From CAISIP01 sp043759735 (GTDB taxonomy: Bacteria > Pseudomonadota > Gammaproteobacteria > Burkholderiales > Burkholderiaceae_C): a stretch of DNA of 12,866 nt. How positions within the stretch are numbered: the stretch's first letter is position 1; each line of letters opens with the position of its first letter. The translations under genes were made by a program, and so were the position numbers. The stretch spans positions 1-12,866 of the forward strand of contig JAYUQC010000092.1 in the NCBI GenBank assembly GCA_043759735.1. Reading direction: 5' to 3'. Shown here one piece after another: positions 1 through 6,292 of the stretch. The notes beneath the pieces are model-generated. The model searched no databases and was not told the DNA's origin. It was given only the letters and a program-made list of their open reading frames with translations.

Positions 1-97
1 TGCCGTATTCGACAACGCGGTATTCACTGCGCAGGCTGACAGCTACCAGATCACCAGCTTCAATTTCAGCCCGGCCACCGGTGGCAGCATCATCGCC
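1..97. repeat. 97-bp terminal direct repeat, left copy
   Basis: These 97 bases are identical, in the same orientation, to the last 97 bases of the window (12770-12866). The repeat begins TGCCGTATTC and ends GGCAGCATCATCGCC, and it lies inside the coding sequence of a PEP-CTERM protein tail. An exact end-to-end overlap of this kind is what a de Bruijn assembler leaves on a circular contig. It would equally arise from a tandem duplication of a 12,769-bp unit. The identity is seen directly; circularity is inferred. Confidence 0.95.
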
Positions 98-196
98 ACT
101 GCGGTGCCCGAGCCCGAAGCCTGGGCGTTGATGCTGGCCGGATTGTTGACCATCGGCAGCATCGCGCGGAACCGAACGAAGTCCCCGGCGAGGTGA
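2..196 (+). CDS. PEP-CTERM sorting-domain protein, C-terminal fragment
   Basis: An open frame enters from the left edge and stops at TGA 194-196, giving 64 residues. The end has the PEP-CTERM plan: the motif VPEPEAW, a hydrophobic stretch (ALMLAGLLTIGSIA) and a basic tail (RNRTKS). In this family the tail targets exported proteins to an exosortase (EpsH/XrtA type), which processes them at the inner membrane during surface or exopolysaccharide export. No exosortase gene is in the window. If the sequence is closed into a circle through the 97-bp repeat, the frame runs back only to a stop at 12663-12665. No ATG, signal peptide or ribosome site lies between, so the piece would be an orphan 3' end rather than a working gene. 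Confidence 0.75.
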   Translation, partial: AVFDNAVFTAQADSYQITSFNFSPATGGSIIATAVPEPEAWALMLAGLLTIGSIARNRTKSPAR

Positions 197-263
197 TACT
201 GCCGCCGCACAATTTGCTTCTGCCGCCAATACTCGCCTGACCTCGGATCGCTCCATTGGAGAG

Positions 264-661
264 TCAAGCCGCGTTTCGCCGCCGGGGTGGCCGCCACGGG
301 GGCAGGGTCCGGCGGCGGTCAGGCCCAGCCGGAAGCGGTCATGCCCATGCCAGTCCTCGTGCAGCAGCAGGCCGTGACGCAGGCCGTGACGCAGGTCGGT
401 GATGCCGGCGCGCTCCAGCGGTGCGCCGTGGTGGGGCGTGCCCAGGAATACGATGCCGCCCAGGCGTGTCTGCCAGCCTTGACCGGCAGGTTGCGCCTGC
501 GTGACGGCACTGCGGATCACCAGCCCGCCCATGCCGTGCGCCATCATCACCAACGGTTCGTGCACCGGCGTCGGCCAGGCAGCGAGCAGGCGCTGTAGCA
601 GCGCCGACAGGTCGCGTCCGTTGTCCGATACGTGGTGGCCGGTGTTGTAGCGCTGAGCCAT
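264..661 (-). pseudogene. Decayed alpha/beta hydrolase (PGAP1/esterase-like) fragment
   Basis: From an ATG at 661 the frame reads RYNTGHHVSDNGRDL, then MMAHGMGGLVIRSAV, then VFLGTPHHGAPLER, then AGITDLRHG and LLHEDWHGHDRF. These blocks match, in order, proteobacterial alpha/beta hydrolases of the PGAP1-like type. The N-terminal part is missing. The nucleophile motif GHSMGG has become AHGMGG, so the catalytic serine is lost. The block TPHHGAPLER runs straight into AGITDLRHG, which in intact relatives is separated by a longer segment (recalled, not aligned), suggesting an internal deletion. After HDRFRLG the family-like continuation (DRRRTLP) lies in another frame, which stops at 264-266. The original frame stays open to the window edge. 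The piece starts 28 bases after the hydrolase stop at 690 and is best read as dead. Confidence 0.6.
371..394. repeat. 12-bp perfect tandem duplication
   Basis: GCCGTGACGCAG occurs twice in a row (371-382 and 383-394). On the minus strand it duplicates four residues (LRHG) inside the decayed hydrolase fragment. It looks like a slippage event in unconstrained DNA. Confidence 0.85.
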
Positions 662-689
662 CGATGTTGATGCGCTCCTCGCGACCGAC

Positions 690-1622
690 CTATCCGCCCA
701 CCGCCCGGCTCTTGACCCCAGCGTCCCCCTTACTCCCAGGATCAGGCCGCTTGGCTATCGAGGCCTGCGGCTGCTCTCGACTGATCGCGCCAATGCTCAG
801 AAACTGGCTGATCAGCTTGGCGGCCTCGGCGCTCTCATCGGTTGAACGCCAGCCCCAGTAGTCGCTGTGCCCGGCGCCGTCGACGGGGTGGGTGCCGATT
901 TGCCCGGGGTTGCGGGGTACATCGCCGCGCCGGCCGATGGCCGAGGGGAAGAAGCCATCACCGGCCAAGGTCTGGCCAATGGGGAAGGTAAGGGCCAGGA
1001 CGAGATCGGCCGTCGAATGAAGCACTTCGACCTGCTCGGCTGCGCGAAACGCATCCGCCAGCGCGCCGTCGGGGAAGACGGCTGATGTCGGCACGGCGGC
1101 GGCCAGCAGGCAGACCTTGCGGATCGCGGCGCGGAAGTTGGGATTGGCTTTGAGCAGGGCAATAGTCTCCAGGATGACTCTGCAGCCCATCGAATGCCCG
1201 ACGAAGTAAAGGCTGAGCACATCGCTGCGCCCGGCGAGATAGGCGCTCAGTTCGACGGCGGTCTGCTGGGCTTTATTGATGGTGGTGGGATATACCAGAA
1301 AGTCGACCGTGTCCAGCGGGCCGGCGAAGTTGGCATCGCCGGGCCAGAAGGCGTCGCACAGCAGGTCTTCGAGCGTGGTGCCGTGCTGCTGGTCGATCAG
1401 GCCTTTCTGGCGGCTGCGAAAGCCCAGGTAGGCCTCCTGGGCCTCGGCGCGATTGTTGTTGAAGCCATGCACGAGCACCATGAGCTCGCGCTGGGTGCGA
1501 GCCTGTTTGTTCACCCAATCGGCGCTGCAGGGCACGCGCACGCCCCCCCCTTCGGGGTGCTGTCGGACGTTGAGCTCCAAGATCGCCGCGTAGCCGGGGA
1601 AGTCTTTTTCGTAGCGCGCCAC
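690..1622 (-). CDS. Alpha/beta hydrolase, DUF900-like, probably cytoplasmic
   Basis: This is a 310-residue protein with the alpha/beta hydrolase core. It has an oxyanion-loop motif LVHGFNNN (residues 50-57), a nucleophile elbow VGHSMG with Ser144, a likely acid Asp206 (STADLV) and a likely His252 (GAGHSDYW). The LVHGFNNN motif and overall plan recall the DUF900 group of hydrolases of unknown substrate. No signal peptide or membrane segment is visible. The start is GTG at 1622, chosen because GAGG lies six bases upstream and because it sits 13 bases after the stop of the preceding membrane-protein gene. It is the last intact gene of operon 1. The C-terminal 30 residues (from REQPQ on) are low-complexity and basic and may be a read-through extension at a recombination junction. 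Substrate and physiological role are unknown. Confidence 0.8.
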   Translation of the reverse strand: MARYEKDFPGYAAILELNVRQHPEGGGVRVPCSADWVNKQARTQRELMVLVHGFNNNRAEAQEAYLGFRSRQKGLIDQQHGTTLEDLLCDAFWPGDANFAGPLDTVDFLVYPTTINKAQQTAVELSAYLAGRSDVLSLYFVGHSMGCRVILETIALLKANPNFRAAIRKVCLLAAAVPTSAVFPDGALADAFRAAEQVEVLHSTADLVLALTFPIGQTLAGDGFFPSAIGRRGDVPRNPGQIGTHPVDGAGHSDYWGWRSTDESAEAAKLISQFLSIGAISREQPQASIAKRPDPGSKGDAGVKSRAVGG

Positions 1623-1635
1623 TGCTTGCCTCGGG

Positions 1636-2703
1636 CTACTTGCTGAACTTGATAGACGAGAGGCTGTTCAGGAGGTCTTTGGCCACCGGTGCCAAGGCGC
1701 CGCCCAGGATGGCCTTGAGGAAGATGCCCAAGAACGCGATCTCGCCTTTGATCATTTTGTCCAGGCCGCTGCTCCATGCCTTGATGGGATCAAAAGCCTT
1801 CTTCGAAAGCTCTGGGTCAGCCGAGGCGGCGGCCATGACCAGCACTACAAACAAGAGCACCGCACCGAGCACCATGGCCCACCATTGGTTGAGGTCGCCC
1901 CAGCGGCAGGTGGTCACGGTCTGAAAGGAGTCGAGCTGGCGCCGCATCAGGAGCCGCACACGCGCAAAAACGTCCGGGTGCTTCTTCGCCGGGTTGTTGG
2001 CCACGGCGACCACGGGATCATCAATGTAGGCTTTCCAGTCGGCCGCATCGCTGCTTCCAGGGCCGGCGGAGCCGCGCGTGAAGAAGGCATAAAGGTGCGG
2101 ATAGAGCAGGGGGTTGTTGAGGACCGCGTCGGCCGCATCCTGCATCTGCGACATCATGCGGGCCGTCTCCAGCTCGAACACGGCACGGTCCACGCTGCGC
2201 CAGCGCATCACGGCGTGCGAGGGATTGGGTTGCGGCGGTTGGGCCTGGCCCGAGGTGAGGTGGAAGAACTCGGCGTAGGCGATGACGGGGTCGTAAGGGA
2301 CGCCAGGCGCAACATCGGACGCCTTGCGGTAGGCGGGCACGTCGTAGTGGTCACCCCCGCCGAGAGCAACGTTGGAGAACATGCCAGGCTTGGCGAGGGT
2401 GAGCTTGGAGGGGATCGCGGCCGAGTCCTCGGAGAGCCAGCGGATGATCGCCGTGCGGTGAAACTTTCCGCGCAGAGAGAACAACTTCTTGGCGGCCTCA
2501 AGCACGGCGACGACGAGGGCGCTGGTGCCGGCCAGCACGGCGACGTAGGTGGCGAGCATTGCGGTGAGTTCACTGAGCGCGACCGTGAGCGGATCCTTTG
2601 GGATCGACGCCGGTGCCGATGCGGCTCCCTGCGCCTGTGCCAGGGCGCTGGCCGATATCAGCAGCAGGACCAGCGCGGTGGCCATCTTCGAAGTGCGCAT
2701 CAT
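1636..2703 (-). CDS. Three-helix membrane protein of unknown function
   Basis: 355 residues. The ATG at 2703 is chosen over longer in-frame starts because AGGGGAG lies just upstream and the first 24 residues then form a signal-peptide-like segment (ATALVLLLISASALAQAQ). Hydrophobic helices follow at about 50-70, 275-292 and 323-343, with a large soluble region (about 75-270) between the first two. Features of that region are LEAAKKLFSLRGKFHR directly after the first helix and NNPLLYPHLYAFF near residues 196-208. The order helix, basic amphipathic segment, soluble block, helix pair is the same as in the protein at 6293-7537, and the ends are comparable (GALAPVAKDLLNSL here, SLGAPFWFQGVGRL there). 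I infer distant common ancestry. It sits 25 bases after the lipase gene and 13 before the hydrolase gene, so it could anchor or gate either enzyme. I cannot name the family. Confidence 0.75.
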   Translation of the reverse strand: MMRTSKMATALVLLLISASALAQAQGAASAPASIPKDPLTVALSELTAMLATYVAVLAGTSALVVAVLEAAKKLFSLRGKFHRTAIIRWLSEDSAAIPSKLTLAKPGMFSNVALGGGDHYDVPAYRKASDVAPGVPYDPVIAYAEFFHLTSGQAQPPQPNPSHAVMRWRSVDRAVFELETARMMSQMQDAADAVLNNPLLYPHLYAFFTRGSAGPGSSDAADWKAYIDDPVVAVANNPAKKHPDVFARVRLLMRRQLDSFQTVTTCRWGDLNQWWAMVLGAVLLFVVLVMAAASADPELSKKAFDPIKAWSSGLDKMIKGEIAFLGIFLKAILGGALAPVAKDLLNSLSSIKFSK

Positions 2704-2728
2704 GTTCGCTCCCCTGTCATGAGCAGGC

Positions 2729-3856
2729 CTAGTGACGGCCGAAGAAGTCCAGAATCTTCGACATCGCTGAAATCCGGTATGAGTCTGCCTCGATGAGCAG
2801 TTCATGACGCGCGCCTTCGATCCTGTGAGGCGCACCGCCATCGCAGGCCCGCCCAGTGTTGCGCTGCAGCTCGGTGCAGAACTCGTTCTGCCCCTCGGCC
2901 ATGACGGCTGTGTCGGCGCCGGCCTGAAGCACGAGCACCGGCGCGCTGATCTTGGCCGTCTCGGCGAGCAAGGTGTCGGACGCGGCGCAGGCTTCCGAGG
3001 CCCACCCCCGGGTGGGGCCGCCGAGGCGAACGTCCTGGTGAGCGTCCTCGACCTTCAGCACCTGCGCCCACCGCTCGGGGGAGTGGGTGTACTCGTTGAT
3101 TTTCTCGTCGTATGGCCCGTGGGAATAGGGCTTGGGTTTGAAACCCGCCCAGGACTCGCTGAAGACCCAGCCGGTGAGCCTGAAGTAGAGGCAGCTGGAG
3201 TCCGCCGAGATCATGATTTTCGCGTTGGGCTGGTGCATCGGGGAGCTCAGCGCGGCCGCCGCGAAGACGCCTGGGAAGCGCTGCAGATGGCGGGTCGCGA
3301 CGCCGCCCCCCATGGAATGCGCGAGGAGCAGCAGTTTCTTGTGGGGATCACGCTTGACGACTTGCTGGACGAAGATCTGCAAGTCGTCCACATAGTCTTC
3401 GAAATCCTCCACATGCCCCTTCTGAGGCTCTGAGGGCAGCAGGCGCTGGGAGAAGCCCTGCCCGCGGTGGTCGTAGACGTAAACGGAGTACTTCTGCCGC
3501 ACGAGGTCGGCCACGACCTCCTGGTACTTCATGAGGTTCTCCGTGCGGCCAGTGACGATGACCACGGCCGCGCGCGCGTCGGGCACCAGGACAGAGGCAT
3601 AGGCCAGTTTGAGGTCACCGACACCCTTGAAATCCCCGCGCTTGACGCGCTGGGCCCACAGGGGTTCGACCTCCTCGGCAAAGCGCGCAGCCAGCTGCGC
3701 CTGCGGAATCAAGCCGTACGGCATGTCGGCCTGCGCGTCTGCGGTGCCGGCGAAGCCCGCGGCCATGTAGGCTGTCACCAGCGCTGCGGCGACTTTGCGG
3801 CTCGCCAGCCGAGCAAGGGTCTGATGGGCGAGAGCGGGCAATGCAATGCGGAGCAT
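2729..3856 (-). CDS. Exported lysophospholipase / monoacylglycerol lipase-like hydrolase
   Basis: 375 residues from the ATG at 3856, 13 bases after the preceding stop; a TGAGG overlapping that stop is a weak ribosome site. An N-terminal hydrophobic segment ending near ADAQA (about residue 41) looks like a signal peptide, so the enzyme probably acts in the periplasm or beyond. The core matches the PldB/monoglyceride-lipase group of serine hydrolases: GRTEN near 103-107, YVYDHRGQGFSQR at 126-138, the nucleophile elbow LAHSMGGG with Ser181, the acid Asp315 (QAGADTAV) and the base His351 (EGARHELL). All catalytic residues are present, so activity is likely. The family cleaves acyl esters of lysophospholipids or monoacylglycerols; the real substrate here is unknown. 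It lies between a small helical protein and a membrane protein in operon 1. Confidence 0.85.
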   Translation of the reverse strand: MLRIALPALAHQTLARLASRKVAAALVTAYMAAGFAGTADAQADMPYGLIPQAQLAARFAEEVEPLWAQRVKRGDFKGVGDLKLAYASVLVPDARAAVVIVTGRTENLMKYQEVVADLVRQKYSVYVYDHRGQGFSQRLLPSEPQKGHVEDFEDYVDDLQIFVQQVVKRDPHKKLLLLAHSMGGGVATRHLQRFPGVFAAAALSSPMHQPNAKIMISADSSCLYFRLTGWVFSESWAGFKPKPYSHGPYDEKINEYTHSPERWAQVLKVEDAHQDVRLGGPTRGWASEACAASDTLLAETAKISAPVLVLQAGADTAVMAEGQNEFCTELQRNTGRACDGGAPHRIEGARHELLIEADSYRISAMSKILDFFGRH

Positions 3857-3869
3857 GGTGGCTGCTGCC

Positions 3870-4100
3870 TCAGGCCTTCGTTGCGATAGCCCCGACGACG
3901 CCGAGAATTTTCGACACCGCGAGCACCACCGACTTGAGCTCGGCGGCGGTCTGAAGTGCGGCGCCAAGGGCCTCGGTCGCAGCCCGCACCGCATTCATGA
4001 TCACTTCCGAGTGTGCTTTGAACTGACCGCCGCGCGCTGCCGCCGTGGTGTTGGCGAGCAAGTTCTCCAGCTGCTCGAGTTGGGCACTGAGCTTCGTCAT
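3870..4100 (-). CDS. Small helical protein, first gene of operon 1
   Basis: 76 residues, starting at the second of two close ATGs (4100). That start places GAGAGG six bases upstream, whereas the ATG at 4106 would abut the ribosome site. The protein is predicted to be almost wholly helical. The N-terminal half has a heptad-like pattern (LSAQLEQLENLLANT) and the last 22 residues are hydrophobic and alanine/valine-rich (LKSVVLAVSKILGVVGA). No known family is recognised. It could be a membrane-associating peptide, a holin-like or phasin-like factor, or a partner of the lipase encoded 13 bases downstream. Tight spacing to a good catalytic gene supports it being real. Confidence 0.65.
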   Translation of the reverse strand: MTKLSAQLEQLENLLANTTAAARGGQFKAHSEVIMNAVRAATEALGAALQTAAELKSVVLAVSKILGVVGAIATKA

Positions 4101-4270
4101 GTGCATCCTCTCATACCGACTCCCTATTCATTAGCCCGATACGACTCTGTTGTGCTGCCCCCCTGGTTTTCAGGAAGGAATCAGGAGCTACTGATAGGGT
4201 GCGAGCCGCGTTCAGGCCGGTCAAGTCTACCCCGGAGCAAGTCAGTGATGAATCATCAAATCTGATGATG

Positions 4271-4417
4271 TCACATCCTTCCCAGTTCATAATGCGCGTC
4301 GGAGTTGCCATGCTCTGCAGCCTTGCGAAACCATTTCATTGCCTCATTCACATCCTCCGTGGCGAGATCACCATTGGCGTATATATGGCCCAGGGTGATT
4401 TGAGCGTCACTGCTGCG
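4271..4417 (-). pseudogene. Sel1-repeat protein, C-terminal fragment
   Basis: A minus-strand frame ending at TGA 4271-4273 reads SSDAQITLGHIYANGDL, then VNEAMKWFRKAAEHGNS, then DAHYELGRM. That is one full Sel1 repeat (A..LG..Y..G....D...A..WF.KAA..G) and the beginning of the next. Sel1 proteins are helical solenoid scaffolds for protein-protein contacts. Upstream of about 4417 the homology ends where the opposite strand starts to resemble an IS91 transposase. No start codon or 5' part is present, so this is a truncated 3' end. The 170 bases from here to the first gene of operon 1 must hold that operon's promoter, but I see no convincing -35/-10 pair. Confidence 0.6.
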
Positions 4418-4468
4418 GCCAACCTGAACATCCACCTGCACTGGCTGGTGCTGGACGGCGTCGCATGG
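4418..4468 (+). mobile_element. Possible IS91-family transposase scrap
   Basis: The plus-strand frame reads AANLNIHLHWLVLDGVA. It closely resembles the conserved NxHxHxLVLDGV block of IS91/ISCR-type rolling-circle transposases, in which the paired histidines bind the metal. Only about 16 codons are recognisable; the flanking residues do not continue the match. It abuts the broken Sel1 end, so it may mark the insertion or recombination that truncated that gene. With so short a match, chance is possible. Confidence 0.4.
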
Positions 4469-4489
4469 CGTGGTTCAGTCCAACAAGGT

Positions 4490-4545
4490 TTATCTGCCGC
4501 AGGAGGTACTCTTGGTTTCAGCATACTTGGCCGCGCGGCAGATAA
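4490..4545. promoter_or_regulatory. 11-bp inverted repeat upstream of hicA, candidate HicB operator
   Basis: TTATCTGCCGC (4490-4500) and GCGGCAGATAA (4535-4545) are perfect inverse complements separated by 34 bases, ending 12 bases before the hicA ATG. HicAB operons are autoregulated by HicB or the complex binding inverted repeats around their promoter, so position and symmetry suggest an operator. The symmetry is seen; the binding is inferred. No clean -35/-10 pair is obvious inside it. Confidence 0.45.
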
Positions 4546-4557
4546 GCGCTATCGGTC

Positions 4558-4779
4558 ATGCGCCACAAGGGAAAGTGGCGTGTGCCTCAGAAAGTACGTG
4601 AACTGATAGCGGAGCTCGAACGCGCGGGCTTTATGAATCGCGGTGGCAAAGGCAGTCACCGAAACTTTGTGCATATCAAAGTCGCCAGACCCGTCACAAT
4701 ATCTGGCGCGCCGGGAGATGACGCGAAGCAGTATCAGGTTCGTGCCGTCAAGCGCGCCGTTGAGGAGTCGAAATCGTGA
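4558..4779 (+). CDS. hicA: HicA-type mRNA interferase toxin
   Basis: 73 residues from ATG 4558. The sequence has the HicA fold signature: the helix VRELIAELERAGF (13-25), then RGGKGSHRNFVH with the catalytic histidine at 34 in the G-S-H motif, a strand RPVTISG, and a C-terminal helix (VRAVKRAVEE). HicA toxins are small dsRBD-like ribonucleases that cleave mRNA on or off the ribosome and arrest growth until neutralised by HicB. Length is normal for the family and nothing appears broken. The stop overlaps the hicB start by four bases (GTGA), so the pair is translationally coupled in the usual toxin-first order. No strong ribosome site precedes the ATG. It stands alone on the plus strand among gene fragments, consistent with a mobile addiction cassette. 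Confidence 0.92.
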   Translation: MRHKGKWRVPQKVRELIAELERAGFMNRGGKGSHRNFVHIKVARPVTISGAPGDDAKQYQVRAVKRAVEESKS

Positions 4780-5015
4780 ATGAGACCGCGAGATACGCGA
4801 AGATTTTGGAATGGTCTGACGAAGATCAGTGCTACGTGGGCAGTGCTCCGGGTCTCATTTACGGCGGATGCCACGGCGCCGATGAGAAGGCCGTGTTCGA
4901 GGAACTCTGCGAAATTGTGGAGGAAGCAATCGCGCTTTACCACAAAGACGGTAAGCCTCTGCCTCCGTCGACGTCGGGTCGCGATTTCGCGAACAAGATG
5001 CAGCATGTCGCATAA
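4776..5015 (+). CDS. hicB: HicB-type antitoxin
   Basis: 79 residues from GTG 4776, which overlaps the hicA stop (GTGA). An ATG four bases on is in a different frame that does not encode HicB. The partial RNase-H-like HicB core is clear: ILEWSDEDQCYVGSAPGLI (10-28), GGCHGADEKAVFEEL (30-44), then a helix (CEIVEEAIAL). HicB binds and blocks HicA and represses the operon. This is a short form: after GKPLPP only GRDFANKMQHVA follows, with no obvious ribbon-helix-helix or helix-turn-helix tail. DNA binding may therefore reside in the short C-terminus or require the complex. The stop is followed immediately by the broken end of an IS66 remnant. Confidence 0.9.
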   Translation: MNETARYAKILEWSDEDQCYVGSAPGLIYGGCHGADEKAVFEELCEIVEEAIALYHKDGKPLPPSTSGRDFANKMQHVA

Positions 5016-5566
5016 CGGGCCGCTGCCCCTGCGGCCCAGAACCCTCTGTCATCTGCACCCACATGTAGCTCTTGGCCTGTGCGGCACGGCCAGGCTCCTT
5101 GAGCACCTGCACCGTGGACTTATCGCCAAACACCAGGGGCGAGTCCAGCAAGTGGTCGCGCAACAGGTTAATCACCGGCTGGCTTGCCGCCCCCACGCGC
5201 ACGATGCTGGCGGCCATCGTGTTGTGCGACCGGTCCGTGCCGCCAAAGCGCCCCAATACGCCCGCCTGCCGATACAGCGGAAACCCATCATCAAACTTGG
5301 ATGTACCCATCCAGGCCAGCGCCTCGGCCTCGTTGAAGAACATGTCCTTCTGATGGGTACCCAGGACTTCGCTGCTGGCGGCGAAGTCCTTGCTGTCGCA
5401 TCATCATGTTGAGTTTCTCCTGCAGCAGATCGCGCTGTGCACGCAGAAGACGGTTTTGGCCTACCAGCGAATCGCGCTGGGCGTGGGCGACATCGCGTTG
5501 CGATTGAGCCGCATCGAGCGCATTTTTCAGGGCTGCAAATTCTTCGATACCGGGCTGCTTTGTCAT
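5016..5566 (-). pseudogene. tnpC: IS66-family TnpC transposase, truncated and frameshifted
   Basis: The N-terminal coiled coil is read from ATG 5566 (MTKQPGIEEFAALKNAL ... LLRAQRDLLQEKLNMMMRQ). Near 5390-5396 a frameshift moves the family match to another frame (FAASSEVLGTHQKDMFFNEAEAL). That frame then passes directly into AWMGTSKFDDGFPLYRQ, LLRDHLLDSPLVFGD and STVQVLKEPG, ending with KSYMWVQMTEGSG near 5050 and fading at 5016. In intact IS66 TnpC a zinc-finger-bearing segment lies between NEAEAL and the SK..DG.PLYRQ block (recalled, not aligned); here it appears deleted. The first catalytic Asp (FGD) survives but the next residue is Lys instead of the usual Glu. The 3' half of the gene is absent, so no active transposase is possible. 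Confidence 0.8.
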
Positions 5567-5603
5567 TGACAACTTTGACCGCACGCCCAGGCTCAAAGTT
5601 CCC

Positions 5604-5702
5604 TCAGGCCGCGCGCTTATAGCGCAATATTACGTGCCCACGCATGGCTGCCAGATCAATGCCTTCGAGCAGCCAATGCAGTTGTTGCACGGTGAGTTCC
5701 AT
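5604..5702 (-). pseudogene. tnpB: IS66-family TnpB, C-terminal fragment
   Basis: The last 32 codons of an IS66 orf2 (TnpB) are visible: MELTVQQLHWLLEGIDLAA, then a basic end ILRYKRAA, with a stop at 5604-5606. The LT..QL.WLLEG.DLA..R block is typical of TnpB C-termini. The position, 37 bases upstream of tnpC on the same strand, matches IS66 gene order. The rest of tnpB, all of tnpA and the element's upstream end are missing; the sequence switches at about 5703 to an unrelated plus-strand coding fragment. Confidence 0.65.
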
Positions 5703-5708
5703 CACACC

Positions 5709-5921
5709 AGCGCCAGCGCTATGTGCGTGCTCATCGGCGACGCGGGAGGCACCGGTGTACTGAGGGCCGACAACGCCACGCTGACCATCGCTGGCCAGCA
5801 ATCCGGAGACGCGGTGGCCGGCGCGCTTGTCGTCGTCGGCAATGGCAGTGGTGCCGGCGCGGCAACACTGGCCAATTTCAGCATGCTGAACATAAGCAAC
5901 CCGGGCTCTGCGGGTGATTGA
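5709..5921 (+). pseudogene. Repeat-type surface protein fragment (autotransporter/PEP-CTERM style)
   Basis: A plus-strand frame ending at TGA 5919-5921 reads CVLIGDAGGTGVLRADNATL, then TIAGQQSGDAVAGALVVV, then ANFSMLNISNPGSAG. The IGDAGGTGVL..DNATLTI pattern, with alternating short hydrophobics, glycine and asparagine, is typical of beta-helical repeats in large exported proteins of the autotransporter or PEP-CTERM adhesin kind. Only about 70 codons remain. The start lies in the foreign IS66 tnpB end and there is no signal peptide. It may come from the same class of gene as the PEP-CTERM tail at 2-196, but the two pieces do not overlap and need not be one gene. Confidence 0.5.
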
Positions 5922-5992
5922 GTCTACCTAGGGCTAGCACCTTCAGCCACAAACACCGCCACGGGCCGCCCCGGGGATTGGCCATCAACATC

Positions 5993-6010
5993 GGCTCCGA
6001 GGACGGAGCC
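5993..6010. other. Perfect hairpin, 7-bp stem and 4-base loop
   Basis: GGCTCCG, loop AGGA, then CGGAGCC. The hairpin is short and GC-rich with no T-run after it on either strand, so a classical intrinsic terminator is not supported. It lies in the otherwise featureless stretch 5922-6029, between two coding fragments. Confidence 0.35.
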
Positions 6011-6029
6011 TAGGCGCTGCTGCGCGTGG

Positions 6030-6259
6030 AGTCAGCAAAATGCTCGCGACATCAAGGTGAGCCCTGAGTACGACGCCGTCGACGCGTCCAGGAGACTGTG
6101 GAGGAGTTGACCACGCAGCGCCGTGCGGCGGTCGACGCACCGACTTGGAGGCGCGCGCGATCCTTTGGAAACGGTGTGTTCGGCATTGCGGAGGGCGTTT
6201 GGAACTATGCCCAGGGCCGATTCAACAGCGAGACCGCAATGTGGCCGCGTGGCGGATGA
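6030..6259 (+). pseudogene. Frameshifted coding remnant, family not identified
   Basis: Two frames join into one plausible protein. The frame at 6030-6089 reads SQQNARDIKVSPEYDAVDAS. One base back, from 6089, a second frame reads QETVEELTTQRRAAVDAPTW and then SFGNGVFGIAEGVWNYAQG, ending at TGA 6257-6259. The acidic helical linker followed by a glycine-rich amphipathic FGNGV.GIAEGV.NYA segment resembles stretches ahead of toxin domains in some Rhs/T6SS-associated or polymorphic-toxin proteins, but I cannot assign a family. The one-base shift and the missing ends mark it as a broken fragment. It lies immediately downstream of operon 2 and points toward it. Confidence 0.35.
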
Positions 6260-6292
6260 AGCCGGTGTCGCTGGACGTGGAGGCGGTCGCAA

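Noticed and set aside
1885..2796. Long plus-strand open frame (303 codons) opposite the membrane protein gene
   Set aside because: It is a high-GC antisense shadow with Arg/Gly/His-rich composition and no domain, and it opposes a gene with signal peptide and helices.
4111..4311. 66-codon minus-strand frame upstream of operon 1
   Set aside because: It starts inside the Sel1 remnant in another frame, has no recognisable domain, and ends next to the ribosome site of the 76-residue gene.
5017..5037. Hairpin GGGCCGC-TGCCCCT-GCGGCCC after hicB as an intrinsic terminator
   Set aside because: No T-run follows, and the sequence is explained as part of the IS66 tnpC coding remnant.
4780..5412. Plus-strand frame of 210 codons starting at the ATG four bases into hicB
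   Set aside because: It overlaps hicB in another frame and then runs antisense to the IS66 tnpC remnant; no domain is recognisable.
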